Assembly (NCBI GenBank): GCA_012295275.1
Contig: CM022673.1
Span: 6,987,811-7,035,310 of the forward strand
Direction of reading: 5' to 3'
Length of the DNA: 47,500 nt
DNA from: Chrysomallon squamiferum
Lineage: Eukaryota; Mollusca; Gastropoda; Neomphalida; Peltospiridae
Numbering within the stretch: the stretch's first letter is position 1; the number at the start of each line of letters is the position of its first letter. Shown here piece by piece: positions 1 to 28,240 of this stretch. Under the pieces are notes generated by a model, which was not told where the DNA came from, searched no databases, and saw nothing but the letters and a program-made list of their open reading frames with translations. A program made the translations under genes and the position numbers.

Positions 1-48
1 ATAATAATAATAATAATAAATAGATAAAATAAAATAAAATTACGAAAA

Positions 49-158
<110 letters not shown>

Positions 159-294
159 GATAAATAAAATAAGTACAAACTAAAATAATTTAAGCAATGA
201 ATTTGATTAAATTCAGGTTCAATTAAGATAAATAAAATAAGTACAAACTAAAACAATTTAAGCAATGAATTTGTTTAAATTCAGGTTCAATCAA
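159..294 (+). repeat. Two 68-bp direct repeats after AAAT/AAT microsatellites
   Basis: Bases 1-155 are (ATA)n, (AAAT)n and (AAT)n tracts. Two copies of a 68-base unit start at 159 and 227 and differ at few positions; a partial third start follows at 295. Related sequence (TTAAGCAATGATTAAGATAATTC) stands before the promoters at 2125 and 28060, so it belongs to the distal upstream region of the family. No gene is seen in 1-335. Confidence 0.75.
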
Positions 295-380
295 GATAAA
301 TCAAAATTAAATTCTAAAACCATTATAGGAAGGGAGTGGCCAGTATTTTTTTATTAGCGAACGCGGAAGATAGCGCTCAG

Positions 381-387
381 TATAAAA
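381..387 (+). promoter_or_regulatory. TATA box upstream of first exon 1a of gene A
   Basis: TATAAAA lies about 69 bases before the ATG at 450. The surrounding block (GC-richer tract, TATA, CATGTACCC, AAACAGTGGACAAGACAACAG, ATG) recurs before exon 1b (2236) and before gene B (15211), so it is a conserved core promoter plus 5' UTR. No experimental start site is visible. Confidence 0.6.
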
Positions 388-449
388 TGTCATGTACCCT
401 TTTTAAATCGTGTATCTGTATTAGTAAAACAGTGGACAAGACAACAGCA

Positions 450-13832
<13,383 letters not shown>

Positions 13833-14286
13833 CAATGTTTTCAGCCTAAATATTTCTACTTTACAAGCAAGTAAATTTGCAGGACTTATAAACTTTTAGA
13901 TTCAATATATTATGTTTAAAAGCAAGTTATTGTATGTAAATGATAATATTTTTTCAGTTCATCATTTCTTCTTTATAATCAAGTTATTCTGTAGCACTGA
14001 TTAATTCTGATTTTCAAACAAAGTATTTTATAGATTGATAATGTAATTAGTTTCAGTAAGTTTGGTTTACAAGCAAGTAATTCTGTAGGACTGATATTAT
14101 TTTTTAGCTTAATATTGTTAAATTAAAAGCAACTCATTGACTTGGATTTATAACGTATTCAGGTTCAAAGTTTCTTGTTTGAAAGTAAAATTGATACTTA
14201 AAAAAATAGAATAATAAAAGTCTATCTAGAACAAAAGTCTTTTAATCATTTGTAGACTGAAAATGTATTAGACTTTGGTGTTTGTC

Positions 14287-14292
14287 AATAAA
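14287..14292 (+). terminator. Polyadenylation signal of gene A
   Basis: AATAAA lies 455 bases after the stop and is followed about 25-50 bases later by a T/GT-rich tract (ATTGTTATTTTGTGTTTTTTCC). The same context is present in B (26736) and C (42156). A second AATAAA at 14468 sits at the junction with the next repeat unit. Confidence 0.6.
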
Positions 14293-14548
14293 CTCAGATA
14301 TACTATTTACTTATTGTTATTTTGTGTTTTTTCCATGCTTTAACATTTGTGTAAGCCGTACACAGAATATGAAAATGGATTAGACTAAATGTATTAGACT
14401 ATACTTTGCTAGAGCTCACAATATCGAATCATTTATCAGTTTTTGGTGCGAAATATTAGTACGTGTCAATAAAACACAGTGTAATATTAATAATATTTCA
14501 TTTTACTTATTTGTATCTTACTTACTTTAAATTAATTAGGATAGTAAT

Positions 14549-18750
<4,202 letters not shown>

Positions 18751-19495
18751 ACTCAAGAAGAAAACAAGAACTAAAACAAAAATAAATAATATAATTCCCA
18801 AATAACAATAAAAACAAACAAATTAAAGAAACAATCAAGCGAAACTGTGATGTTTTTGAATTTGTTATGAAACTAATAATTTTTTTTTCAGGATTCAATG
18901 TAATTTTAACAGAAGGACAGTGAATGTACAGTGATTTGTCTAAATTCGAACAGATTATTAATTCACTAATTTTATTAAGTAAATCTGTTGATATTAAGCC
19001 ATTCGAAGATTGACTGTCTAATACTCAGTTTTGTTGGATAGATAGTAAGTATTTCCTTTAAATATTTCATTATATTGTCAGTTCTACCTTTCAGAGAGGG
19101 ATCTTGACATTACATGGTAAAGAATATCAGCTGGAACCAAAATCACGTGACCGTCGAGAGACACCACATGACGAAGAAGAATATATTCTGGAAAAACAGC
19201 CTGTACATTTTACTGATGATGATTACATAGAAATCCGTAAGTTGTATTTTAATTTTAAAACACGCACACACAGACACACTTATATATGCGCACTCTCACT
19301 GAAACACACGTAAACATTCAGATAGACAGATACAATGACACATGCATGTACACAGATACATACGAACAAACACACATATAACTGTGTGTATTTGTGTTTG
19401 TATATACATGCAGAAATAAATACATGAATACATACATATATACATACATACTTATATGTACATACATTCAGTCATACATAGATGCATACATCAGA

Positions 19496-19850
19496 GAGTA
19501 TTCAAAAATCCTAAACTATATGCTTGCCAGTGCCAGGTTTCCCAACAAAAAACAACAACAGATGCTTTCAAAAATGACGAAAGACAAAGAACGGAGGGCT
19601 TGGTGGGAAGGGATGATTACCCTCGGTTATTGAGCAACGTTTTTAGTGTTGTCTCGGTGGGCGAATGGTAACATCGTCCGCATTTGGAGTGCGGGCGAAT
19701 GGATGCTATATGTTCCTAGTCTCATCAGCGGCATCCAACGGTGTTTGTGATTGGACCTTGTCCTCCTGCACCAGTGCGTTCCCGAATATTGTCTATCTGC
19801 AGAGTCTATTCAGACGTACATACGACAGAGAATATTCAAAAATCCTAAAC

Positions 19851-19856
<6 letters not shown>
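19496..19856 (+). mobile_element. Short retroposon-like insertion with 25-base direct repeats, tRNA-like core
   Basis: Two copies of a stretch beginning GA(G/A)TATTCAAAAATCC and reading on to AAACTATAT, at about 19496-19520 and 19832-19856, bracket about 310 bases absent from intron 4 of A and C. The core at 19650-19740 contains GTCTCGGTGGGCGAATGGTA and CGTCCGCATTTGGAGTGCGG, which resemble the 5' half of a tRNA-derived SINE (box A and anticodon-arm region); the box B region is degraded. GC content is visibly higher than around it. Element family is not identified. Confidence 0.55.
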
Positions 19857-19886
<30 letters not shown>

Positions 19887-20340
19887 AGTGTCTCAGGCAC
19901 TGCAAAACGTTGAAACTCAATAAATATGGCAACAACACAAACGATGTTTGTAAGAGACAAAGAAACAAAGATCAACCAACTAACCCTCTGTTTTCCAGTT
20001 AAAAACTCCTTATTTTGTTTGAATGGCTAATTATCTGAAATAATACACTTTTTGTTAACTAAACAAGAGATGATTACAACAATTTAGAAAACTACATATA
20101 TATATTTTCAGCTTCGGTTGAAGATGAAACGACAAAATATTCTGTCCCCGTACGAGATAAGAGAGAAACAACTGAATACTACATAGACATACTGACTGTC
20201 GTAGACTACGCTATTTATCAAAGGTAAGAAAATGTTTTGATACGAAGACACACATAGCTATGAACTGTTCTGTTAAAAAAATGGTATGTCGATATGCTAC
20301 TAACTTTAAACAACTAAAGATAATGCAGTTAGTATGCCAC

Positions 20341-20690
20341 TGATTGACTGACTGACTGACTGACTGATTGACTGATTGACTGACTGACTGACTGATTGAC
20401 TGACTGATTCATTCATTCATTCATTCTTTTCGTTATTTAGTCGGTTCAATTCTGTGATAAGTGATGAGTCAGTGACTCATTATCTTAGTTCAGTTCTGTT
20501 CAATTTTGTGAGTCCGTGTCTCCAGCCACTGAGTCAGTGAGTAATCCAGTGAGTCAGTCAGTTAGATCGTTCAGACAGGCAGTGAGTAAGTGAGTGTGTC
20601 TCGAGCGTGTGAGTCAGTGAGTAAGTAAGTGTGTCTCCAGCGTGTGAATCAGTGAGTAATCCAGTGAGTGAGTCAGTTAATTCAGTCAGT
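20341..20690. repeat. GACT/GAGTCAGT tetranucleotide-derived field, intron 5 of gene B
   Basis: Begins as (TGACTGAT)n and drifts into imperfect units built on GTGAGTCAGT and GTGAGTAATCCA. Copy A has a shorter relative at 6905-7030, and C a (CATT)n tract at 33541-33580. Short GTGAGT strings inside it are donor-like by chance. Confidence 0.75.
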
Positions 20691-21137
20691 TTAGACACGA
20701 ACATTTTGAAAAAGGTTTTCCGTCTGCTTGAACTATAGACAACTATTAATCTTTTATTTTATTTTATTTTGTTTTATTCTTTAGAGAATACAACAGCACA
20801 GTTTCAACGTTAAGTTCTGAAGAACGGAAAAGTAAAACTTTGCAGAACATTAGAGAATATTTCGCCTACGTTATGAACGGGGTAATGATAATTAAAAGTA
20901 TATTTCCTTTCTTAAGTTTAATTATTTGAACTCTTAAGGTAATGAACTATGAGCATACTGAAGGTCTTCTATCTGTCTTATCTCTCTGTCTCTGTATTTA
21001 ATTACATATCTGTATATATTTAATTAAATAGTTATTGTTTTATTTTCAGGTAAATCTTCACTACAAGAGAATAACTGGATTCGGTTTTAGTTTGGCTATT
21101 AGATTGATAGGTTACGTTGTAGCTGACGTAAGTGTAT

Positions 21138-21151
21138 TATTGTTATTGTTA

Positions 21152-21204
<53 letters not shown>

Positions 21205-21235
21205 GTTATTGTCGTTGTTATTATTATTATTATTC
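21138..21235. repeat. (TTA)n tract next to the exon 7 donor of gene B
   Basis: It starts about 10 bases after the donor. A (7650) and C (34707) have (AAT)n at the same place, that is, the opposite strand sense of the repeat. Confidence 0.9.
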
Positions 21236-21570
21236 TGTGGACATAAATGAAATATATGACAAAAATTGTATTTATGTCAGCTTATTTACAAAATTTTTTT
21301 AAATGTGTTTTTTATGTTGATAATGATATAAATTAGAACACATTTTGTTATTATTTTAAGTTTATCTCCTGATCATAGATTTGTCTGTCTGTATGTTTCC
21401 TTTTATGTCCCGCAACCCTACCTTTTTTAAATATTTTCTTATTCATTTTGTAAATTCATTTATTATAATTCTCGGTTTTTGTACTTGGATAATTTGTACA
21501 TTATTTAAAATGATTTTTCTAGACCCGAGATAAATCTACGTGGACTGAAAATAACGTTACAATGACATCA

Positions 21571-21594
21571 GAGGGGGAGAAATCGACTCTTTAG
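21571..21594 (+). other. Frameshift in exon 8 of gene B
   Basis: Alignment with A and C shows GAGGGGGAGAAA where they have GAGGGAGGAGAAA or AAGGGAGGAGAAA: one base fewer, then an in-frame TAG. The exon is 148 nt against 149 in A. Its splice sites are intact. Confidence 0.8.
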
Positions 21595-22498
21595 TGGTTT
21601 TGAGTAATTTAAAATCGTGGGTTTCTTCGACGTCACTACCTGAGAATGATCACGTGATGTTATTTAGCGGGTGAGTAAATTTATTATATTTTACCATATT
21701 TTATTTATTTATTTGTTTATTTATTTATTTATTTATTATTTGTTATATTTGTTTCTTTGTTTGTCTGAATACTTGTTTTATTATTTGTTTTTATATGAGC
21801 GATAGGTGTTGGATAATATATGATGTAAAGAAAGTACTAAAAACATAACTGTCTTGCATCTTTATTATATTTTAGATATTTTATATAAATAAATAAATAA
21901 ATTCTTCCTGGCATTTTCTTATTTTGTTTTGAATTATAGGTATGATTTTTTTTACGTTGATCAGAATGTTAAGGACAATTCCGTTGATGGTAAGTATATG
22001 TTTTCATATAAATGAATACCTTTTTCGAATAAAGTAAATTTAATAATTCATTCTTAATGATAGTTATAAATTGTTTTATTTGTTACATTTCTTGATTTTT
22101 GTGAAAATCTCTCCGTGTGTCTGTCTTTCTGTCTGTCCTTCTTTTTCTCACTATGTGTATTCATGCTTATCTTACATTTATTTCCAATTAAACCTCCCCG
22201 ATGAAAATTTTAAAAAGATACAATACAAATCCAGGCAAAAGAAAGAAGAAAAAGACAACCTCAAAACTAAACCAATCGATCAAACAGAAAATAACAACAA
22301 CAAAAAAAAAAAAAAATAAATAAATAAATAAATAAATAAAAAAATAAAATGGTAAAGAAAATAAAACAATAAAAATAAACAAATCAACAAAAAATTATTA
22401 AAAACAAAAATATAAACAATCAAACAACCACAAAAACAAACAAACGACAACATAAACTAAAAATGATAACTCTAATGAAATATTATTTTTCACTTTAG

Positions 22499-22773
22499 GA
22501 TTAGCTTATTTTTCACAAATTTGTCGATCAGAAGGTATGAGTACGTCTGTAATTGAAGATCATGGTGGTTTTCAACACATAGAGACAGCAACTCATGAAC
22601 TTGGACACAGGTAGTTTGTTTAAATGTGTAACATCTATGTTATTAAAATTAACTTTGGTATAGTTGTGTCTGTATTATTTCTGTAATGTCTGTTAATATT
22701 AACTTAGCCATAGTTAAATGGCTTGCCTGAATAATATATAAGTTATTGTGTGTTATTTACTTTCTTTTATTTT

Positions 22774-22826
<53 letters not shown>

Positions 22827-23850
22827 AAAACAAAAAAACAACAAAAACCTTCTTATAGTTTCTTCGTAAAATGCCTTGGACAACTCAGTAGAAAACGTTT
22901 TGCGTGGAGACGTATTTTGAAACCATTATCCAAGTAAAAACACGGTTTACAGATAGGTGAGTAAGTTCAGGGCAAAGGGAAATGAACAAAACCTGACCTC
23001 TAAAGGTGAATGGTTCACACTGGACGACATTTGAGTGTGAGAGTGGAAGGGAATGCTGATGCTGTCATGGACTTTGTCGGTCAAAGCTCTGAGAAGTCCA
23101 TCCGAAGGCGCAGCCAGGAGCTAGGCATTCTCCGGGAATCACTGTAGCGGATTATGGTCTTGGACCTTAAGTTGTACCCTTACAAAAAGCAGAAGCTGAC
23201 ACAGAGGAATAATGACAAAAGATCTGTCACGTGTTTATGACTTTGTAAAAAAAAACCACTGATGAGGACCTTAATTATGAGCCTGATGAGGCCCATTTTC
23301 TTCTGTCAACTGCACAAACTGGTGCACAACACCACTAGAGGATGTTCTGCAGCGTCCACTATATTAAATAAAGTGACATCGTTGGACCTTTTCGATTTGA
23401 AGACGAAATAGAGAAGTGTGTTATCTTGACGTCCTCGGGAAATTTTGGAGTTGGCTAGGGAAACGTGCACGCACATTTCGTCACAAGACGAGGTTTGAGC
23501 AGGACCGGGCTACGACCATACACTTCAAAACCAAACACTGATGTTGGCTGTCGCAATGATTCCCGGATCGACATATCGGAAGGCGATGTAACCTGAGTGG
23601 TCCCAGATTCACCTGACCTGTTAGTACTTTTACATTCCTGTTAAACTGACTTGTATTTTTGTTTAATTTATTTGTTTAGTTTGGGAGCTAAACACGACGG
23701 CGATGGCAACAACTGCACTGGAGATGATCAGTACATCATGACGGCGACGACTCGTGATAGAAGTGATCCAAACAACACAAATCAGTGGACTTTTTCTAAC
23801 TGTTCTGTCACTTATTTTAAAAACTACGTGACGTCTCTTGTGAATACCGA
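22499..23850 (+). CDS. Exons 10-11 of gene B: zinc-binding active site
   Basis: Exon 10 (22499-22610) and exon 11 (23680-23850) keep HELGH-S-LGAKHD and the Met-turn YIMTA. Substitutions against A (for example AYFSQIC for AYLSRMC) leave metal ligands intact. Intron 10 between them holds an (AT)n tract at 22776-22822 and a mariner-type transposase relic. Confidence 0.78.
23040..23625 (+). mobile_element. Remnant of a mariner/Tc-type transposase in intron 10 of gene B
   Basis: Translation in shifting frames gives SIRRRSQELGILRESL with a stop, then LDLKLYPYKKQKLTQ, then DEAHFLL, GPFRFEDE, and near the end RIDISEGDVT...PDSPDL. The order and spacing match the HTH, DEAHF and (R/G)ISRxGDVxWPPRSPDLTP blocks of the arthropod/mollusc mariner-like transposases often annotated as SETMAR or Tc3-like. 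Many stops and frameshifts show that it is dead. A and C lack it. Terminal repeats were not found. Confidence 0.65.
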
Positions 23851-23953
23851 GTAAGTACATTATATATCCATCATTAAATTAATATCCACATTTTCTTTTC
23901 TCGGGAAAACAAAAGTTTTAAGTGTATTTTCTAATATATGGAATATCTTATTT

Positions 23954-24679
23954 TACCTCGACTTACGAGTGCGCATCTTACGAGTTTTTCGAGTTACGAG
24001 CAGTCGAGGTTTTGGTTTGAGTTGCGAGCCACAATCCGAGTTCCGACCGAGCTACAGACACGCCGCCGCTAGTTGGCACAACGGACAACATAACATCCGG
24101 CAAGCATCCCGCATCTTGCTCGTTTATTTTGCGTGGTTACCTGAACGCCGAAGCACCTCTGTTGTGTTGTGGTCGCGTTTGGTGCAGTGTTTGCCAAATT
24201 TCTTTCTTCTGACCATGGATTCTAAGAAAGTGAGTGCAAAGGACAGTAGTGAGAAGAAGAAGCGGATAATGTCCATTAAATCAAAAGCTTGAATTCATAG
24301 AAAAACATTAGCGAGGTGTGCATGTAGTCGACTTGGCTAAGCAGTAAGAGCTAGTAATTTTACGATATGTACCATATTGAAGCTTAAGGAGTCGATAAAG
24401 GCTGTAACTCCAGCCAGAGGAGTTGATAAATAAAATTATTTGTCTAATCTGCAAGATAAATACACTTTACAAAACCAATTACTTTACATTCTGTTGTATT
24501 TATTAATTTTTTTAAATATTTGTCATTTATATAATACATTTTTGTTATAATAAAAAAAAAGAAAAAAAAAAGTAATAAATAAAATGAAGAAAAGTAGAAA
24601 AAAAATGGGGTGGATTTTTGGAGGGCTGGAACGGATTAATGGTATTTCACGGAACGAACTAAACTCGTAAGTCAAAGTA
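23954..24679 (+). mobile_element. Internally deleted pogo/Tigger-type DNA transposon in intron 11 of gene B
   Basis: The ends are inverted repeats: CCTCGACTTACGAGT at 23956-23970 and, on the other strand, CTTTGACTTACGAGT ending at 24677. TA dinucleotides flank both sides (23954-23955, 24678-24679), the usual pogo-superfamily target. A short open frame starts MDSKKVSAK at 24215 and is continued, after frame breaks, by sequence like a CENP-B/Tigger HTH (EFIEKH..., VVDLAKQ, LKESIKAVTPARGV). The DDE part is missing. Confidence 0.75.
24215..24440 (+). pseudogene. N-terminal fragment of a Tigger-like transposase
   Basis: ATG at 24215 opens MDSKKVSAKDSSEKKKR; after a stop at 24290-24292 the homology goes on in other frames with the HTH words named for the element. 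It is broken and lacks the catalytic part, so it is not a gene. Confidence 0.6.
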
Positions 24680-24749
24680 CCCCTTTCTCTCTCTCTCTCT
24701 CTGTCTCTGTCTCTCTTTATATATATATATATATTCATATATTCATATA

Positions 24750-25757
24750 TTTCGAAGATTTTATTTTATTCATACTAATTATTTAATTAAACAAACGTTT
24801 TCTACTAATAAAGTATGATATAAAACATTAGGCTTATGGGATCGATTTACCTACAGTTTTTCACTTTTCATAATTTCTGTTTTTATCAAGGTAGTTAAAA
24901 TAATTTAGTAAATCATTGACTAAGCCACTTTTTTTACATATCAGACTGAAATATACGAAATGTATATTCACATACACATATACATAGATCCGCAGATACA
25001 CATACATATGTAACACACGTACAAACACATATATACATATGAAATATTTTACTTCATTTGCTTATTTCATGTAAAATATATTATTGAAACAGCACATACA
25101 TTCAATTGACATTATCTACGGATTCATATATTTCTAATATAATATTATGCAGCTATGGAAGAAAATGTCTAAGTGAAAAAGTAGCAAAAGATAAAGTCTC
25201 ATCAGTCGATGGTTTTTCTTTTCCAAATTTTGTTTTTGCATATTTCGAAGAGTTTATTTTCATTAAACTCGTGGTCTAAATATATTTTTGTACATTTCCT
25301 AAATGATTATTTTATTCATGTTAATTATTTTATTTACACAGTTATTTTCTACTAATAAATGGTGTCATAAAATATAAGGCGTATGGGATCAATTAACGTT
25401 AGCTTTCTCCGTTACGCAATTTCTGTTTGTATCTCAATTGCGAATAGCAGAAAATGTATCATGTCCTCAGTCTGTTACGGATTTCTGTTTTCACATCTGT
25501 ATCGTAAAACATTCACACACAAACACAGATGTAGAAACAAACAAAATATTTTCCTTCATTCACTTATACCGTATTAAGATATTATTAAAACAGTTTTGTT
25601 ACTAATATAATTATGATCATGCAGGTATGGAAGAAAATGTCTGACTGAGAAAGTAACAAAAGACAAAGTCCCGTCAGTCGATGATTTTCCAGGACAGAAG
25701 TACAGCCCCGATGTTCAGTGTCAGAGGTTACTTGGACCAAAATCAAAATTTTGTCGG
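24750..25757 (+). repeat. Local duplication of intron 11 sequence plus exon 12 in gene B
   Basis: Blocks starting near 24750 and 25240 share the words TATTTCGAAGA, CTACTAATAAA, TATGGGATC and TTTCTGTTT in the same order, each ending in an exon 12-like sequence (25153-25213 decayed, 25625-25757 complete). This is an imperfect direct duplication of about 490 bases. Confidence 0.65.
25153..25213 (+). pseudogene. Decayed copy of exon 12 in gene B
   Basis: An AG acceptor is followed by CTATGGAAGAAAATGTCTAA and about 40 more matching bases encoding YGRKCLSEKVAKDKVSSVDG, then the match stops. There is no donor. The real exon follows at 25625. Confidence 0.75.
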
Positions 25758-26178
25758 GTACGATTGAAAAATGTTCCCATTGTCTCTGATTTTAAAAATT
25801 TCATTTCAGTTTGAATTTCACGGAATTTAAAAAATAAACAACAAATATTTTCTGCTTTTTTTAAAACTTATTTTCACAATTTCTCTGATTAATTTTTATG
25901 TTTCTAATTATGACATTTTGTTCTTGAAAACTATTCTGTATTTCATTTCAGAGTGTTACATTTGATCCAGATTACAGCAGAATTTGTTTTAGTATGTATT
26001 GTGAGAAACCAGGTAGCGCCAAATGTTATCCTTATAATGCCGCAAGAGGAACAACGTGCGGAAATAAAAAGGTAAAAATAGATTTAAAAAAAATGTTAAA
26101 CTGAATTACTGAAAAAACAAAATAAAAACAGCAGTTAAAGAACAACAACAAACTTAATAATAATAATAATAATAATAA

Positions 26179-26210
<32 letters not shown>

Positions 26211-26735
26211 TAAAAAATAAAATAAAATAACAACAACAGAAAAAGAGATAAATTAAAAAATAATTATTTCTTTCTTTTTCTCTTCTTCTCGGACTCTCTC
26301 TCACAATCATCCGTCCCCCAGACTCTTTCTACGTTTGCTCTCACTCTGGCTCTAGTTTTCTTCAACTAAAATGTAATATTATATTTTTTCAGTGGTGTAT
26401 AAATGGCCTGTGTGTATCATCCCCGAATGCCCCTAGAGTTGATACGTAATAAGTTTCAATATGTTTGGTTTACAAGCAAGTTATTCTGAAGGACCGATAT
26501 CGTTTTTTTAGCTTAATATTTTTAGATTACAAGCATCTCGCTTTTAGGACTTATAACGTATTCAGGTTCAAAGATTCTTGTTTGGAAGAAAAATTGATGT
26601 TTAACAAAATAGAAGAAAAAAATCTATCTAGTCTATTAACCATTTGTTCACTGAAAATGTACTAGACTAAACTTTGCTAGATCTCACAATATCGAATCAT
26701 TTATCAGTTTTTAATGCAAAATGTTTGTACTTGTC

Positions 26736-26741
26736 AATAAA
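26736..26741 (+). terminator. Polyadenylation signal of gene B
   Basis: AATAAA in the same context as in A and C, 287 bases after the new stop of B, followed by ATTGTTATTTTATGTTTTTC. The 3' UTR of B was shortened by the deletion that removed exons 15-17. Confidence 0.55.
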
Positions 26742-27035
26742 CTCAGATATACTAATTACTTATTGTTATTTTATGTTTTTCTATACTTAAACATTTATGG
26801 AAGCCGTACAGAGAATTAAAACACCTAATCTGAAATATAGATAATATGTTTGATTAATTTATCTTACTAGAATGTTATTTAAAAATACTAGATTAATATA
26901 AAATTGCAGACATAATTTCCACTAAATTCGTGCTCTTTTCATATATGTATATATATATATATATGCATAGTTACTTTGGTTTTATGGCTAAAATATAAGT
27001 TTTCGAAAAAATATATACACACATACATACATACA

Positions 27036-27068
<33 letters not shown>

Positions 27069-27091
27069 GTATGTATGTATGTATATATATA

Positions 27092-27123
<32 letters not shown>

Positions 27124-27319
27124 GATTCATAGATAGATAGATAGATAGATAGATATATAGATTTAGATATTTTTGTAACAGCACAATTGTCTCATGAACT
27201 ATTTTTCTTTATTTAGATTTTACGTATTGTGTTACATTTCGCTATTAAAGGTAAGATCACGATACCCTTAGGAATATCGTCACATTTCAACTTTTTTGTT
27301 TCTTCTGTTGACTGTAGCT

Positions 27320-27480
27320 TCAATATTTCTACTTTACAAGGAAGTTACTCTACGGGACTGGCAACGTTTTTAGCTTCAATGTTTCTACTTTACAAGGAAG
27401 TTACTCTACGGGACTGACAACGTTTTTAGCTTCAATATTTCTACTTTACAAGCAAGTTACTCTACAGGACTGATTACGTT
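27320..27480 (+). repeat. Array of 56-bp tail repeats outside any gene
   Basis: TTCTACTTTACAAG recurs at 27327, 27383 and 27439, an exact 56-base period, with few differences between units. It can be read as ...NISTLQGSYSTGLATFLAS, the same words as the C terminus of A and C, which shows that the repeat is older than its coding use or was copied from it. Confidence 0.85.
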
Positions 27481-27875
27481 TTCATCTTCAGCTTGTTTAG
27501 AAAGATGCACTCTTAAGGAGATAGAAATTAAAAATTCGTAACCTGTAAAAATGATTGATTGCGATGCCAGTATAGATGCCACACAGACACACGCACACAA
27601 CACACACTCGGACACACACACACATACACACAGACATGGACACAAATTCAAAGGAGTGGCTGATAAACCGGAACTACCGCACGGTTTGCACGTTTCGCAA
27701 GAGATTGTTCGTATGACGAAACAACCGATCCACCCCGTAATGAAAAAGTTTGTATGAGACTGCATGTGTTTGTGTGTATGTATGTATGAATCCGTGTCTG
27801 TGTCTGTGTACATAGCCGTAGTTCTGGTCTGTTTAATTTTGTAACGTCATCTGACGAAAGGCTGAGGATAATCGT

Positions 27876-27925
27876 GCGATGTACCCCTTTTAAATCGTGT
27901 ATCAGTATTTGTAAAACAGTCGACA
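27876..27925 (+). promoter_or_regulatory. Relic of the family promoter/5' UTR without first exon
   Basis: GATGTACCCCTTTTAAATCG, then GTATCAGTATTTGTAAAACAGTCGACA, matches the 5' UTR of the first exons but breaks off into ...GCATAATCAGTACC before any ATG and signal sequence. It mirrors the doubled promoter arrangement of gene A. Confidence 0.65.
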
Positions 27926-28139
27926 GCATAATCAGTACCAGAAATAACCCATTATAAAATATATAAAAAGTACTTCTTCCAATATATAATTTATCTTATA
28001 AATATACATCTGTATCTCTTTTTTTCGCTTTGCTTTTATGAATAAATAAATAAGATAATTTCAGCAATGATTAAGATAATTCAGAATTAAATTCTAAAAC
28101 TGTTATTGTTAATATTTAAAGGGGAGTGTCCCCAGTTTT

Positions 28140-28240
28140 GTTAGGTAACGCGGAAGATACCATTCAATGTAATGGTCATGTGATGTACCCTTATTAAATC
28201 GTGTATCCGTATTTGTAAAACAGTCGACAAGACAACAGCA
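28140..28240 (+). promoter_or_regulatory. Promoter and 5' UTR of gene C with degraded TATA box
   Basis: The conserved block AACGCGGAAGATACC ... GATGTACCC ... AAACAGTCGACAAGACAACAG leads to the ATG at 28241. Where A and B have CAGTATAAAATG, C reads CAATGTAATGG, so the TATA box is lost. This suggests weak or altered transcription. Confidence 0.6.

Larger units (their letters stand above)
26750..28130. other. Spacer between genes B and C
   Basis: Contents in order: sequence shared with the 3' flank of gene C (26780-26930 and 27170-27290); CATA, TATG, TA and GATA tracts at 27015-27160; an array of the 56-bp tail repeat at 27300-27480; about 350 bases of C-specific sequence including a CACACA field at 27585-27640; a promoter/5' UTR relic at 27876-27925; one unit of the 78-bp minisatellite at about 27960-28025. 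No coding gene is supported here. Confidence 0.7.

Noticed and set aside
19690-19740. A functional tRNA gene
   Set aside because: Only a degraded box A-like part is seen; no acceptor stem, no intact T arm, so SINE-like origin is preferred.
22071-22319. Open frame with a Lys-rich end in intron 9 of gene B
   Set aside because: It is bounded by A-rich low-complexity DNA in an intron, with no counterpart in A or C.
27551-27929. Short open frames on both strands in the B-C spacer (e.g. ending HPVMKKFV)
   Set aside because: The region may be part of an unknown interspersed repeat, but neither frame shows a domain, start context or copy in this window.
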